A stretch of 31,972 nt of DNA, from positions 1 through 31,972 of the IMG/VR virus record IMGVR_UViG_3300035661_000230; one strand, given 5' to 3'. The notes beneath the pieces were generated by a model. The model was not told the DNA's origin, did not search any database, and saw only the letters and a program-made list of their open reading frames with translations. The stretch comes from a virus. The stretch's first letter is position 1, and each line of letters opens with the position of its first letter. The position numbers were made by a program, and so were the translations under genes. Positions 22,333 through 29,671 of the stretch are shown here, one piece after another.

Positions 22333-23655
22333 TTAGTTTAAGTGTTTATAGTCTATTTTCCTTGTTTTAATATTATAAAAATATTGAACCTTGATACCCT
22401 GTCTCGTATGAGCATTGAAAGATAAATATTTATCTAATTTGAAATCATTAAAGCATATTGCAGACAATACTTCTTTCCTTTTTTTATCTGTTTTATATTC
22501 AGAAAAAATGAAGTCTTTTATCCTACTTTTAACTTTACATTGTTCCTTAACCAAATCAATATAAAAAGGTTTTGACATTGCATTTGTTCGATCCTTAACA
22601 TAATAACGTTTAGATAGAATTTGAGATGCACCGTTAACATCAGCGTGAATTTTATATCCCTTTGATGAAACAAAAAGTCCACGCTCTAATCGTATACCTT
22701 CAAAAACGTTTTGATTATTTGGAGCTTCAAAATCTAAAAATGAAGTTTTTGACGTATATGACTCATTAATAAACGAGCACTTAATTCCAAATTTATTAGC
22801 ATATGCGGCTATCTTTCTTTTCAAAGTATGGTACGGTATCATATAGAAGTTATTACAAACACCTTTATCTTTTACCCCATGGAAATCTCCTACAAAAATC
22901 TCTCCAACATTTGAATAGTTGAGATATGAAAATAGACGAGATAGTGCGTTATGGAATACTGTCTTATCAAAATTATTCTTTTTCATTTTTAAAGACTTCA
23001 TTTTAAGAGTATCGTTTTGTAATTGAGCTTTGATATAATCATTATTAAACTTATAATTACTGAACTTCAAAAACTTACCAGATATTATTAATGGCCGAGC
23101 TGACTCTGAATAACATGCTATTAATGTATCAACGCCTAAATCAATACCAGCCTTAAATTGTTTAGTATTCTTTGTTATAATAACATCTTCATATTCATAT
23201 ATAAGATAGAAAGATCCATCGAGTGCATTATGTAGTCTAACCATACGAACACTCTTATTTTTATTAACGAAATTATCAGGGATAATAAACTTCTCAATCC
23301 CATGCTTTAAATTTAATGATAGTATATTCCAGGATATTTCAAAAGATGATCCAAAAAATGCTATGAAGAATAACGAGTCATCGTAGCGACATGATGGTCT
23401 TCTATATGAAGCATCCTTTGCTTGATTTTTACAATAGTTTGTCATATTTATATTGTAGTTACCAACTATTGATCGAGTTATTGATAATCCGAGTTTTAAT
23501 GCATGCTCTGACGTTAAACACACCTTATCTGTATCCTTGAACCTTAAATTGATATCATTACGTCCTGCGTGCCATATCTGGTTGTATAGCTTACGTGCAC
23601 TAACGAATAACTCTGTGAAATTTTTACCTTTTATATTTTGTTTAAAGTAGAACAT
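22333..23655 (-). CDS. tnpB: TnpB-like RNA-guided nuclease, 440 aa
   Basis: IS200/IS605 OrfB/TnpB-type RuvC nuclease. RuvC-I FKAGIDLGVDTL (D172), RuvC-II IFVGDFHGVKDKG (D257; Gly stands where canonical TnpB has Glu, as in the GDL-type subgroup), then ESYTSKTSFLD (298-308) and RuvC-III IHADVNGA (D339). The zinc-ribbon cysteines are absent. An added tail of ~90 residues follows 350. Starts at ATG 23655 after AAGAGGTTCTAAA, the same ribosome site as phage genes. No tnpA is present and no transposon ends were found. It sits last in the leftward early block under the block's own promoter type, so it looks like a phage-resident rather than freshly inserted gene. Confidence 0.88.
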   Translation of the reverse strand: MFYFKQNIKGKNFTELFVSARKLYNQIWHAGRNDINLRFKDTDKVCLTSEHALKLGLSITRSIVGNYNINMTNYCKNQAKDASYRRPSCRYDDSLFFIAFFGSSFEISWNILSLNLKHGIEKFIIPDNFVNKNKSVRMVRLHNALDGSFYLIYEYEDVIITKNTKQFKAGIDLGVDTLIACYSESARPLIISGKFLKFSNYKFNNDYIKAQLQNDTLKMKSLKMKKNNFDKTVFHNALSRLFSYLNYSNVGEIFVGDFHGVKDKGVCNNFYMIPYHTLKRKIAAYANKFGIKCSFINESYTSKTSFLDFEAPNNQNVFEGIRLERGLFVSSKGYKIHADVNGASQILSKRYYVKDRTNAMSKPFYIDLVKEQCKVKSRIKDFIFSEYKTDKKRKEVLSAICFNDFKLDKYLSFNAHTRQGIKVQYFYNIKTRKIDYKHLN

Positions 23656-23682
23656 TTTAGAACCTCTTAATTGTTTTATAAC

Positions 23683-23715
23683 ATACTATGTAAGTAGAAG
23701 TTGTTTTTAGGGACT
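23683..23715 (-). promoter_or_regulatory. Leftward promoter of tnpB (AGTCCC-21-TAGTAT)
   Basis: Read leftward: AGTCCC (23715-23710), exactly 21 bases, TAGTAT (23688-23683), ending 27 bases before the ATG. Shares box sequence and spacing with the promoters at 25443 and 26030. Confidence 0.65.
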
Positions 23716-23755
23716 TTTTAATGAAAGAATTTTAAAGAATTTGAAAGTTTATGAA

Positions 23756-23779
23756 TTAGGTTAAAATTAATTAACCTAA
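23756..23779 (-). terminator. Hairpin after helicase gene
   Basis: TTAGGTTAA (23756-23764) and TTAACCTAA (23771-23779) form a perfect 9-bp stem with an AATTAA loop just after the helicase stop. The sequence after it leftward is T-containing but not a clean T-run, so a weak terminator or processing site. Confidence 0.5.
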
Positions 23780-23787
23780 AACATTAA

Positions 23788-25311
23788 TTATAAAGTTTTG
23801 ATTGTAGCGATAACCTTAACTTTTAGAAGTTCTCCGCTTATTCTTTTTGAGATAGACTCACCAAATTTTGAAGCGAAAATCTTGGCGATTACTCTGTCAG
23901 TTTTTGAATTATTATCATCAACGAGTAATGTATAAAGACGTCTAAGAGTTTTAATTGATACACAGTCTTGTGCAAATTCGTCAGTTAAACTATCTCTTAT
24001 AACTGAAATGTTTTCAGGTATTGAAAGAATATATGAGTCAGTATATTTTCTTCTATCGTTAATATTTGTTTCGTAGAAAAAATCCATTATTTCTAAAACT
24101 TTATCACATAAAACATCTACATTTTTTGTTTTTATTAACTCAAATAATTTTTCAGATGGGTTTGAAGTTGCTTCTTGTGATCTTATTTTTGCGTCAGTTA
24201 AGAATATTTGCTGTGCTCTCTTTCTATCGTATTCATAAAGAGAAAGAAAATTAATAAACTTATCTAACTCAGCATATACGTTATTACAAAAAGTTGTCTC
24301 ATCTATTGAGAAGTCCTCTGCTGCCATTGCTTTTAATGTTCTACTTTGTGAGAATAAATTAAAACGTCGCTCTGTTGAACTCATTTTTACTGAATCCTCA
24401 TGGTTTGTAGACATTAAAATCATAAAATAATTGTCCTGAGAATAGCTCTTTTTACCTTTTGGGTTTAATAAAAAAGAATTATCAGTTATATACATCTTTA
24501 GTTTTTGCATTGCGCTATCTTTCTTTTTAAAATCACTTGACACTTCATTAAATGATAATAGTAATTTTGATTCTACAATATCATCAAATGTTGATTCGAG
24601 AGTTGATGCCACAGCCTGAACTGAGTATTGCTTACCTATAATCATTTCAAGTAAAGTATATGTAACACCTTTACCAGTACCCTCAATTGAACCAGCATAT
24701 AAGAATGCGGTTGGAATTTTCTTACGAGTTAAAAAGAATGCAGATACATAGTTTATAAAATGGTCTACGGCTAAATCATTATACTCATGAGTATTTTTTA
24801 ACAAACCATAGGTATAAGGACAATCTCTTTTTAACATATCAATTCCAATATAACGTTCTTCAGTTTGTGATCTTATTTCTCTCATCTCAATCAATCTTGA
24901 ATTTTTTCTATTGAATAAATTATAGAAGTGCCCAAAATTATTTGTATATTCTTCTTCATCACTTGATACATTAAAAACAATATTAGTTTTCTTTACATTT
25001 TTAAGTGCAGCCGCAGGATTTTTAAGTTCAATTCCTACATTTTTGAACGCTTCAAAAATTTTATGGGTTGCTCCTTCTTTATTTAGATAGTCAATCTTAT
25101 CTACGCCTTCTCCTGATGATATAGTTACATATGATCCTTGAATATAATCATAAAATAATTTAGTATTAGTAGATATTCTACCATCTCTCATTATTGTTGC
25201 CAAGTTCAAATTAAAAGCATCTCCATGTGTTGTTGTTGGTGTTGCTATCACTGTCTCTGTTGCTATCACTGTTGCTATCTCTGTTTCTACTGTTGTTGTT
25301 GTGTTTTGCAT
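23788..25311 (-). CDS. SF3-type replicative helicase (DUF5906-like), 507 aa
   Basis: Probable replication initiator helicase of the D5-like superfamily 3. ATG 25311 is chosen since AAAGAGGATACAAAA precedes it; the frame extends to 25347. Walker A AGSIEGTGKGVTY (~206-218), Walker B LLLSFNEVSSD (~250-260), motif C FMILMSTNHED (~296-306) and the arginine finger ERRFNLF (~314-320) occur in SF3 order and spacing. The N-terminal 30 residues are Thr/Ala/Val/Glu repeats from a GTTGCTATCACT-type repeat and look like a disordered linker. No primase or polymerase motif is visible, so host enzymes must supply synthesis. Confidence 0.88.
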   Translation of the reverse strand: MQNTTTTVETEIATVIATETVIATPTTTHGDAFNLNLATIMRDGRISTNTKLFYDYIQGSYVTISSGEGVDKIDYLNKEGATHKIFEAFKNVGIELKNPAAALKNVKKTNIVFNVSSDEEEYTNNFGHFYNLFNRKNSRLIEMREIRSQTEERYIGIDMLKRDCPYTYGLLKNTHEYNDLAVDHFINYVSAFFLTRKKIPTAFLYAGSIEGTGKGVTYTLLEMIIGKQYSVQAVASTLESTFDDIVESKLLLSFNEVSSDFKKKDSAMQKLKMYITDNSFLLNPKGKKSYSQDNYFMILMSTNHEDSVKMSSTERRFNLFSQSRTLKAMAAEDFSIDETTFCNNVYAELDKFINFLSLYEYDRKRAQQIFLTDAKIRSQEATSNPSEKLFELIKTKNVDVLCDKVLEIMDFFYETNINDRRKYTDSYILSIPENISVIRDSLTDEFAQDCVSIKTLRRLYTLLVDDNNSKTDRVIAKIFASKFGESISKRISGELLKVKVIATIKTL

Positions 25312-25410
25312 TTTTGTATCCTCTTTTTTTGTTTTAGTTCCTATCAATTACTCAATAAAAACTTTATCAGATCCTTTTTTAAAGCATCCGGTAAAATTTT
25401 CATTCTTAAC

Positions 25411-25443
25411 ATACTATGTACCCATAAATACATTTTGGGGACT
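25411..25443 (-). promoter_or_regulatory. Leftward promoter of helicase (AGTCCC-21-TAGTAT)
   Basis: AGTCCC (25443-25438), 21 bases, TAGTAT (25416-25411) read leftward, ~100 bases before the helicase ATG. A second AGTCCC box at 25495-25490 lies 52 bases upstream of the first without a matching TAGTAT. Confidence 0.65.
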
Positions 25444-25540
25444 TTATATTGATAATTTTATCAATAAAAGATTAATTTATATCATTTTTGGGACTTTTTT
25501 AAAAGAAATCTTAAATAGGTTAAGACTTCTTTTATATTTA

Positions 25541-25966
25541 CTACTTTTTAAAGGAATTTGATAGGCTTATTAAAACCATATCATTTACTATTAAATTTGA
25601 AAGGATCATGATCAACATATCTGATGACTTAATAGTATCTGTTTCATTAATCATTGCTTTTTTCTTAAAGATATTTGAAATATTTTCACAATCAGTTTTA
25701 CTCATTCCAAATATAAAACCATAATCTCTAATTGCATTTCTAATCGATAAATCATTTAAAGCATAGTTAAAAGATTCTTCTTCAACCATTAAACCTGAAC
25801 AATTATTTAGTAATGCGTTTTTAATCTTTACAGATAACTTAATCTTTGCAATCTCAATAAAACCACTTAAAGTAGTTTGTCTGTTTTTTAATAACTCAGC
25901 ATCTAAGTCAAAGTTAATTTTAGCGTTTGCGAACCAGTTAGTGAATGTGTTGTTTAATGTTTCCAT
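25541..25966 (-). CDS. Unknown early protein, 141 aa (paralogue of 26097-26525 product)
   Basis: Not recognised. Residues ~60-100 (EEESFNYALND, then IRDYGFIFGMSKTD) align with LEQLNKALEE and ISNYGQVFGFDQKT in the product of 26525, so the two are distant paralogues of nearly equal length. Mainly helical, no membrane segment or zinc-binding cluster. Located upstream of the helicase in the leftward block with ribosome site AAGAGGTAAAAAAA. A DNA-binding or replication accessory role would fit the place, but no motif shows it. Confidence 0.6.
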   Translation of the reverse strand: METLNNTFTNWFANAKINFDLDAELLKNRQTTLSGFIEIAKIKLSVKIKNALLNNCSGLMVEEESFNYALNDLSIRNAIRDYGFIFGMSKTDCENISNIFKKKAMINETDTIKSSDMLIMILSNLIVNDMVLISLSNSFKK

Positions 25967-25997
25967 TTTTTTTACCTCTTTTTTATTTTGTTACAAT

Positions 25998-26030
25998 ATA
26001 CTATGAAACTTCAAATACGTTTCAGGGACT
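25998..26030 (-). promoter_or_regulatory. Leftward promoter of 141-aa gene (AGTCCC-21-TAGTAT)
   Basis: AGTCCC (26030-26025), 21 bases, TAGTAT (26003-25998) read leftward. The spacer contains the inverted pair GAAAC/GTTTC (26005-26009/26019-26023). Confidence 0.65.
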
Positions 26031-26053
26031 TTTTTGTTAAATTCTTTTTACAA

Positions 26054-26080
26054 TCTCTTAAAACATCATATTTTAAGAGA
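26054..26080 (-). terminator. Perfect 10-bp hairpin after the 142-aa gene
   Basis: TCTCTTAAAA (26054-26063) pairs with TTTTAAGAGA (26071-26080) across CATCATA, 16 bases past the stop at 26097. There is no long T-run. It also lies just upstream of the next AGTCCC promoter, so transcription may be cut and restarted here. Confidence 0.55.
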
Positions 26081-26096
26081 GATAAAATAAATAGTT

Positions 26097-26525
26097 TCAA
26101 TCTTTTAATATAAACTCAATACACTTTTTACAATGTTTCATCTTATATAATACTGATTGGTTAGCGAGTATTACTACTATATCATTAATAGGTGAAGATG
26201 ATAGTTTAACATCAAGATCCATTATTTTTAGTACAGCTATATATTCGCTTATTGTTTTTTGATCAAATCCAAAAACTTGTCCATAATTACTAATAGATTC
26301 AATAAGTGTTTTTTCTTCTAATGCTTTGTTTAGCTGTTCAAGTGAAACATCGTACCAATTCAAGTTATCAATTACTAATTGATTTATATTAGTTATTAAT
26401 ATTTCCTTGAACTCATCGATAAAATCAAAATATGATGTTTTTTTAGTATACATTACAGATCCAATAGCTGTAATACTAATTCCGTTATTTTTTATCCAGT
26501 TTTTAAAATCAAAAACTTTTAACAT
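26097..26525 (-). CDS. Unknown early protein, 142 aa
   Basis: Not recognised. ATG 26525 is chosen over the one at 26555 because CAAAGAGGTACAAATAA precedes it. Starts MLKVFDFKNWIKNNG; the middle (LEQLNKALEEKTLIES, YGQVFGFDQKTIS) matches the product of 25966, and two Cys near the end (KMKHCKKCIEF) form a CxxC pair. It is the first leftward gene, divergent from the 26745 operon, and lies behind an inverted repeat, so it could be an autoregulator or an early host-takeover protein; this is inference. Confidence 0.6.
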   Translation of the reverse strand: MLKVFDFKNWIKNNGISITAIGSVMYTKKTSYFDFIDEFKEILITNINQLVIDNLNWYDVSLEQLNKALEEKTLIESISNYGQVFGFDQKTISEYIAVLKIMDLDVKLSSSPINDIVVILANQSVLYKMKHCKKCIEFILKD

Positions 26526-26549
26526 TTTATTTGTACCTCTTTGTTTAGT

Positions 26550-26572
26550 AAACATTTACTCTAAAAATGTTT
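26550..26572 (-). promoter_or_regulatory. Operator-like inverted repeat upstream of the first leftward gene
   Basis: AAACATTT (26550-26557) and AAATGTTT (26565-26572) form a perfect 8-bp dyad. Read leftward the sequence continues ACTAAAC AAAGAGGT, very close to the leader of the 51-aa gene at 315. A TATAAT at 26584-26579 (leftward) could be the -10. Confidence 0.5.
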
Positions 26573-26690
26573 CTGTCTAATTATAAGGTAATATTAGATG
26601 AATGCTTTAAAAGTGGAAATAAGAATGTCATTATTATTTAAAAATCTTAATTAGTTTAAGAATACTTTTATATTTGCTTTAAAAATAATA

Positions 26691-26719
26691 TTGCATGATA
26701 ATACAACATATGATATAAT
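26691..26719 (+). promoter_or_regulatory. Rightward promoter of the 26745 operon
   Basis: TTGCAT (26691-26696), 17 bases, TATAAT (26714-26719), 26 bases before the ATG, which is preceded by ATTGAGGTACAAAT. It is divergent from the leftward early block. Confidence 0.7.
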
Positions 26720-26744
26720 AACAAACAAAAATTGAGGTACAAAT

Positions 26745-27305
26745 ATGCAGCTACTAACTGAATTAAATAACTGTATCGTATCAGTAGGATTTGAAGTTGA
26801 CTTCGGTTTCTCTCTTAATGATGAGTTCACATCAAATTATAAAAAAAGATTTCATAATTCAGGATATACAAAATATAGTGTAAGTTTTCATATTGATAGT
26901 AATGGATTACAATTATTCGATCTATTTTATAACCAAACATTAAACTATGGAGTATTGCCAGTAGAGATGGATCTATTCCTTGGAGATGGAATAACTACTT
27001 ATATAATCACTGAAAATCCTATCTATTCACAAGTTGAGGCAGATTTATATTCTATTGAATTAAGAATATTAAAGAAAAAGACACCGTCAACAATTGAATG
27101 TAGATCTATTGCTTCTACCATTAATGAAATGTTTCTTGACTTTTCAGGAATTAATACATCAGTTACAGGATATATATCAGCAACAGATAGTAAAAAGAAA
27201 TTAACATTAGCACTATATAATATGTATAGCTTAATTAGTTTAAGTATAGCAGATATAAATACTTATGAAGAAACATATATACTAACTAATAACGAGGTGA
27301 ATTAA
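26745..27305 (+). CDS. Probable minor tail protein, 186 aa
   Basis: Not firmly recognised. The segment YSVSFHIDSNGLQLFDLFY and the following YGVLPVEMDLFLGDG resemble small siphovirus tail subunits in which a helix with F-x-x-F-Y and a strand pair with G-x-x-P precede a long strand. It is the first gene of a five-gene operon that ends with adsorption-like proteins, so a tail-tip or fibre-base role is reasonable. Mixed alpha/beta, no membrane segment. Confidence 0.5.
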   Translation: MQLLTELNNCIVSVGFEVDFGFSLNDEFTSNYKKRFHNSGYTKYSVSFHIDSNGLQLFDLFYNQTLNYGVLPVEMDLFLGDGITTYIITENPIYSQVEADLYSIELRILKKKTPSTIECRSIASTINEMFLDFSGINTSVTGYISATDSKKKLTLALYNMYSLISLSIADINTYEETYILTNNEVN

Positions 27306-27306
27306 G

Positions 27307-27684
27307 ATGGCAATTGTTACATCATCCCCAGATATAAAAATAGCATCGGATGAGTTCCCTTTTATTCTCAATGAGAACTCATTTGAAGAACAACATCTAT
27401 TTGATACCAATGAGGATTTAAAAATAAGTTTCGCTAAAAAATCAATAAGTCAAAATAAAAGACGATCGAATATAACCATATCTGTATGTAAACAGGATTT
27501 CGATACATTAATGACTTTCTTTTTTATTACAATTGATTCAGCAAAAAATCTATTTGTTATTAGTTTATCTATTGCCGGAGCTTATAAAAAGTATCTTTGT
27601 GATATAATATCTAACTTACAGGTATCAGCAACAGCAACGGAATATACTGTTACTTTTGAAGTGATAATTATACAGGAGGTTTAA
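27307..27684 (+). CDS. Probable minor tail protein, 125 aa
   Basis: Not recognised. Its ribosome site GAGGTGAAT lies in the preceding gene's end, so the pair is translated in tandem. Visible pattern: a beta-rich protein with ITISVCKQDFDTLMTFFF, recalling the DLFY helix of its neighbour, and ending with a strand pair TVTFEVIIIQEV. Probably a partner of the upstream product in the tail. Confidence 0.5.
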   Translation: MAIVTSSPDIKIASDEFPFILNENSFEEQHLFDTNEDLKISFAKKSISQNKRRSNITISVCKQDFDTLMTFFFITIDSAKNLFVISLSIAGAYKKYLCDIISNLQVSATATEYTVTFEVIIIQEV

Positions 27685-27686
27685 AG

Positions 27687-28337
27687 ATGGCAGTATTATG
27701 TACTACGGCAGTAGCAAATTTTATCAATGATTACAACGCTTTTATTCAAGGCGGACCAACAGCAAACGTAACATTAAGTGATGGCTTTGTAATGCCATCT
27801 TATCAAAAGTATATGTTAAGTCAAATCGTATCTAACGCCGCAACTTGGACAGCAGCGACTACATATATTATTGACGATATGATAAGTTGGAATGGTGCAC
27901 TATATGTTTCGTTAACAAACAATGTAGGTAAACAGCCGGATGTTAGTACAATAGATTGGAAGTTAATTTCGTTCACTGGTACAAAATCTGGACGAGGAAT
28001 TATTGGATTCGTTTCATTTCAGCTTAAAAGTGGAAACATTATCACATCTAAAAATGTATTGGCAGTTAATGTTCTTAATTCAAATGAGTTTTCAGTAGTT
28101 GTTAATGATAGTATTAGAGCAGGAGCTGGTAAAAAGTTAGTATATGCAATAAGTTATGATTCAGTTGAGATATCAAGCTGGAGTAGAATTGCAGGTGCAT
28201 CTATTTATACAGACCTACATTATGACTACTTTATAAGTGGTAGAACAGAGTTAAATTTAGATAATACAATCCAAATATTAATAAATGGAGCATATGTAAA
28301 TTGGAATTCTCGAATAGACATTATATTCGCAGCATAA
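27687..28337 (+). CDS. Adsorption/receptor-binding protein with CBM5/12-like motif, paralogue 1, 216 aa
   Basis: Residues W54-W91 carry the pattern W-x-A-x-x-x-Y...D-x-I-x-W/Y-N-x-x-x-Y-x-S...P-D...W, the small aromatic module of the carbohydrate-binding family 5/12 often found on phage tail fibres. An N-terminal helical part (1-50) and a beta-rich carboxyl half (100-216, GRGIIGFVSFQLKSG and SRIDIIFAA) complete the layout. Same architecture as the next two genes. Strong ribosome site AGGAGGTTTAAAG. It probably binds cell-surface glycans; the carbohydrate is unknown. Confidence 0.6.
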   Translation: MAVLCTTAVANFINDYNAFIQGGPTANVTLSDGFVMPSYQKYMLSQIVSNAATWTAATTYIIDDMISWNGALYVSLTNNVGKQPDVSTIDWKLISFTGTKSGRGIIGFVSFQLKSGNIITSKNVLAVNVLNSNEFSVVVNDSIRAGAGKKLVYAISYDSVEISSWSRIAGASIYTDLHYDYFISGRTELNLDNTIQILINGAYVNWNSRIDIIFAA

Positions 28338-28350
28338 GGAGGAATAAAAG

Positions 28351-28986
28351 ATGACAGATCAGCAATTAGTAGATGGAGCAGTAGCAGTTCAATCAAGATT
28401 TAATGAGCTACTATTTCAATTAGCAGGTAACCAATCAGATACAATACCTAATCTATCAGATTTGGCCATATCAAATTCAAGCGGAACCGGTGACTCTTGG
28501 GTAAGTACTACATCTTTTAAATCAGGAGATATCGTATCATATAATAATAACATATATATTTCAAAAGTAGCGTCTAATTTAGGATATGTACCAGATGTAC
28601 AGCCTACATACTGGGGGTTAGTTTCAACAAGTGATCTATTAAATGGATCAGTATATGCAGGAGCGTGTTGCTGGATAAAAAATGGATCACAGTATTACGA
28701 TGGGGCTCAATATTTTGTTATTAGTGATGGTTGGAATATGACAAGTTTGACTGTTTTAGACCAAACTAATGGTGTATTTCGTTTACAATTCGATCCAGCC
28801 GCAGCAGGGGTTGTTGATACTAACTATCTTGTTATTTGTGCTGGCCATAATGCTTATAATGGATCAAAATCTATATTTAATGTAATAAATATCCTTGAAA
28901 GAGCATCAGCTTATATAACTTTTAAAATGCCTTCTTTGATAAGAGGTCAATTAGGTTTCATTACAATAATACCAAATCAAAAATAG
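28351..28986 (+). CDS. Adsorption/receptor-binding protein with CBM5/12-like motif, paralogue 2, 211 aa
   Basis: The same three-part plan as its neighbours: N-terminal helices, the aromatic module W50-W88 (SFKSGDIVSYNNNIYISK, YVPDVQPTYWG) and a beta domain (SGQ/FITIIPNQ at the end). Unlike paralogue 1, its carboxyl part has a Cys pair (AGACCW) and two Trp. Ribosome site AAGGAGGAATAAAAG. Confidence 0.6.
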   Translation: MTDQQLVDGAVAVQSRFNELLFQLAGNQSDTIPNLSDLAISNSSGTGDSWVSTTSFKSGDIVSYNNNIYISKVASNLGYVPDVQPTYWGLVSTSDLLNGSVYAGACCWIKNGSQYYDGAQYFVISDGWNMTSLTVLDQTNGVFRLQFDPAAAGVVDTNYLVICAGHNAYNGSKSIFNVINILERASAYITFKMPSLIRGQLGFITIIPNQK

Positions 28987-28997
28987 AGGACAAAAAA

Positions 28998-29618
28998 ATG
29001 ACAGAATTATCATGTGATCAGTACGTTTGCGACAAATCAGCATTACTTAACAAATTATTAAGAGCGAGTGATACAGATATTGTTAATGGAACAAAATCTG
29101 TATTGTCCCTATTCAATCAAGGACAGAAGGCTAAAGGTCGTAAATGGCTAAATACTAATCAATATAGTGTAGGCGATATCGTCACTCTAAACTCATTCGT
29201 TTATATTGCATTATCAGGAAATACAAATAAGGATCCTTCAGTAGAGAAAACAATTTGGAAGTCATTAGTATTACAAAATGCACAAAATATGGGAAAAATT
29301 AAAGCTTATGCAGTAATAATGACAGATTTAACAATATTGAAATCTTATAATATTTCATCTTTGACTCAATTAACGAATACAGGTATACAATTTAATTTTA
29401 CTACTGCGATCGGAACAGCAGCGATAGCATGTGTAGGTTTTCCAGAGGCGCCTCTCGCTTATACATATGTTACAGATACTCTACAACCAACAACTACTTA
29501 TATAAGATGTACTGCCAAATATATTGATTCAGTTCAAAAATCTATAAATGATTTTACAGATACAAATAACATATATATGACATTAATAGTTTATTCAAAT
29601 GGTGCGACGATTGCGTAA
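28998..29618 (+). CDS. Adsorption/receptor-binding protein with CBM5/12-like motif, paralogue 3, 206 aa
   Basis: Third of the set: the N-terminus has Cys6/Cys11, then a helix, the aromatic module W50-W87 (YSVGDIVTLNSFVYIAL, DPSVEKTIWKSL) and a beta-rich end. Ribosome site AGAGGACAAAAAA. The portal gene with its own -10-like element (near 29632) follows, so this closes the adsorption operon. Confidence 0.6.
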   Translation: MTELSCDQYVCDKSALLNKLLRASDTDIVNGTKSVLSLFNQGQKAKGRKWLNTNQYSVGDIVTLNSFVYIALSGNTNKDPSVEKTIWKSLVLQNAQNMGKIKAYAVIMTDLTILKSYNISSLTQLTNTGIQFNFTTAIGTAAIACVGFPEAPLAYTYVTDTLQPTTTYIRCTAKYIDSVQKSINDFTDTNNIYMTLIVYSNGATIA

Positions 29619-29671
29619 ATTTTCAATGTATGATAAAATGCTAAATAAATATAAAAAAAGAGGTTAAATGT

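Noticed and set aside
22318-22371. Short ORF after GGAG at 22311
   Set aside because: Only 17 codons, antisense to the end of tnpB and in its candidate guide-RNA region; the apparent ribosome site is likely chance.
22121-23787. Complete IS200/IS605 insertion around tnpB
   Set aside because: No tnpA, and no pair of ends could be recognised; the gene carries phage-type promoter and ribosome site.
25301-25561. Rightward ORFs over the helicase leader
   Set aside because: They lie across the antisense of the start and promoter of the helicase gene, have Cys/Phe-rich repeat translation and no ribosome site.
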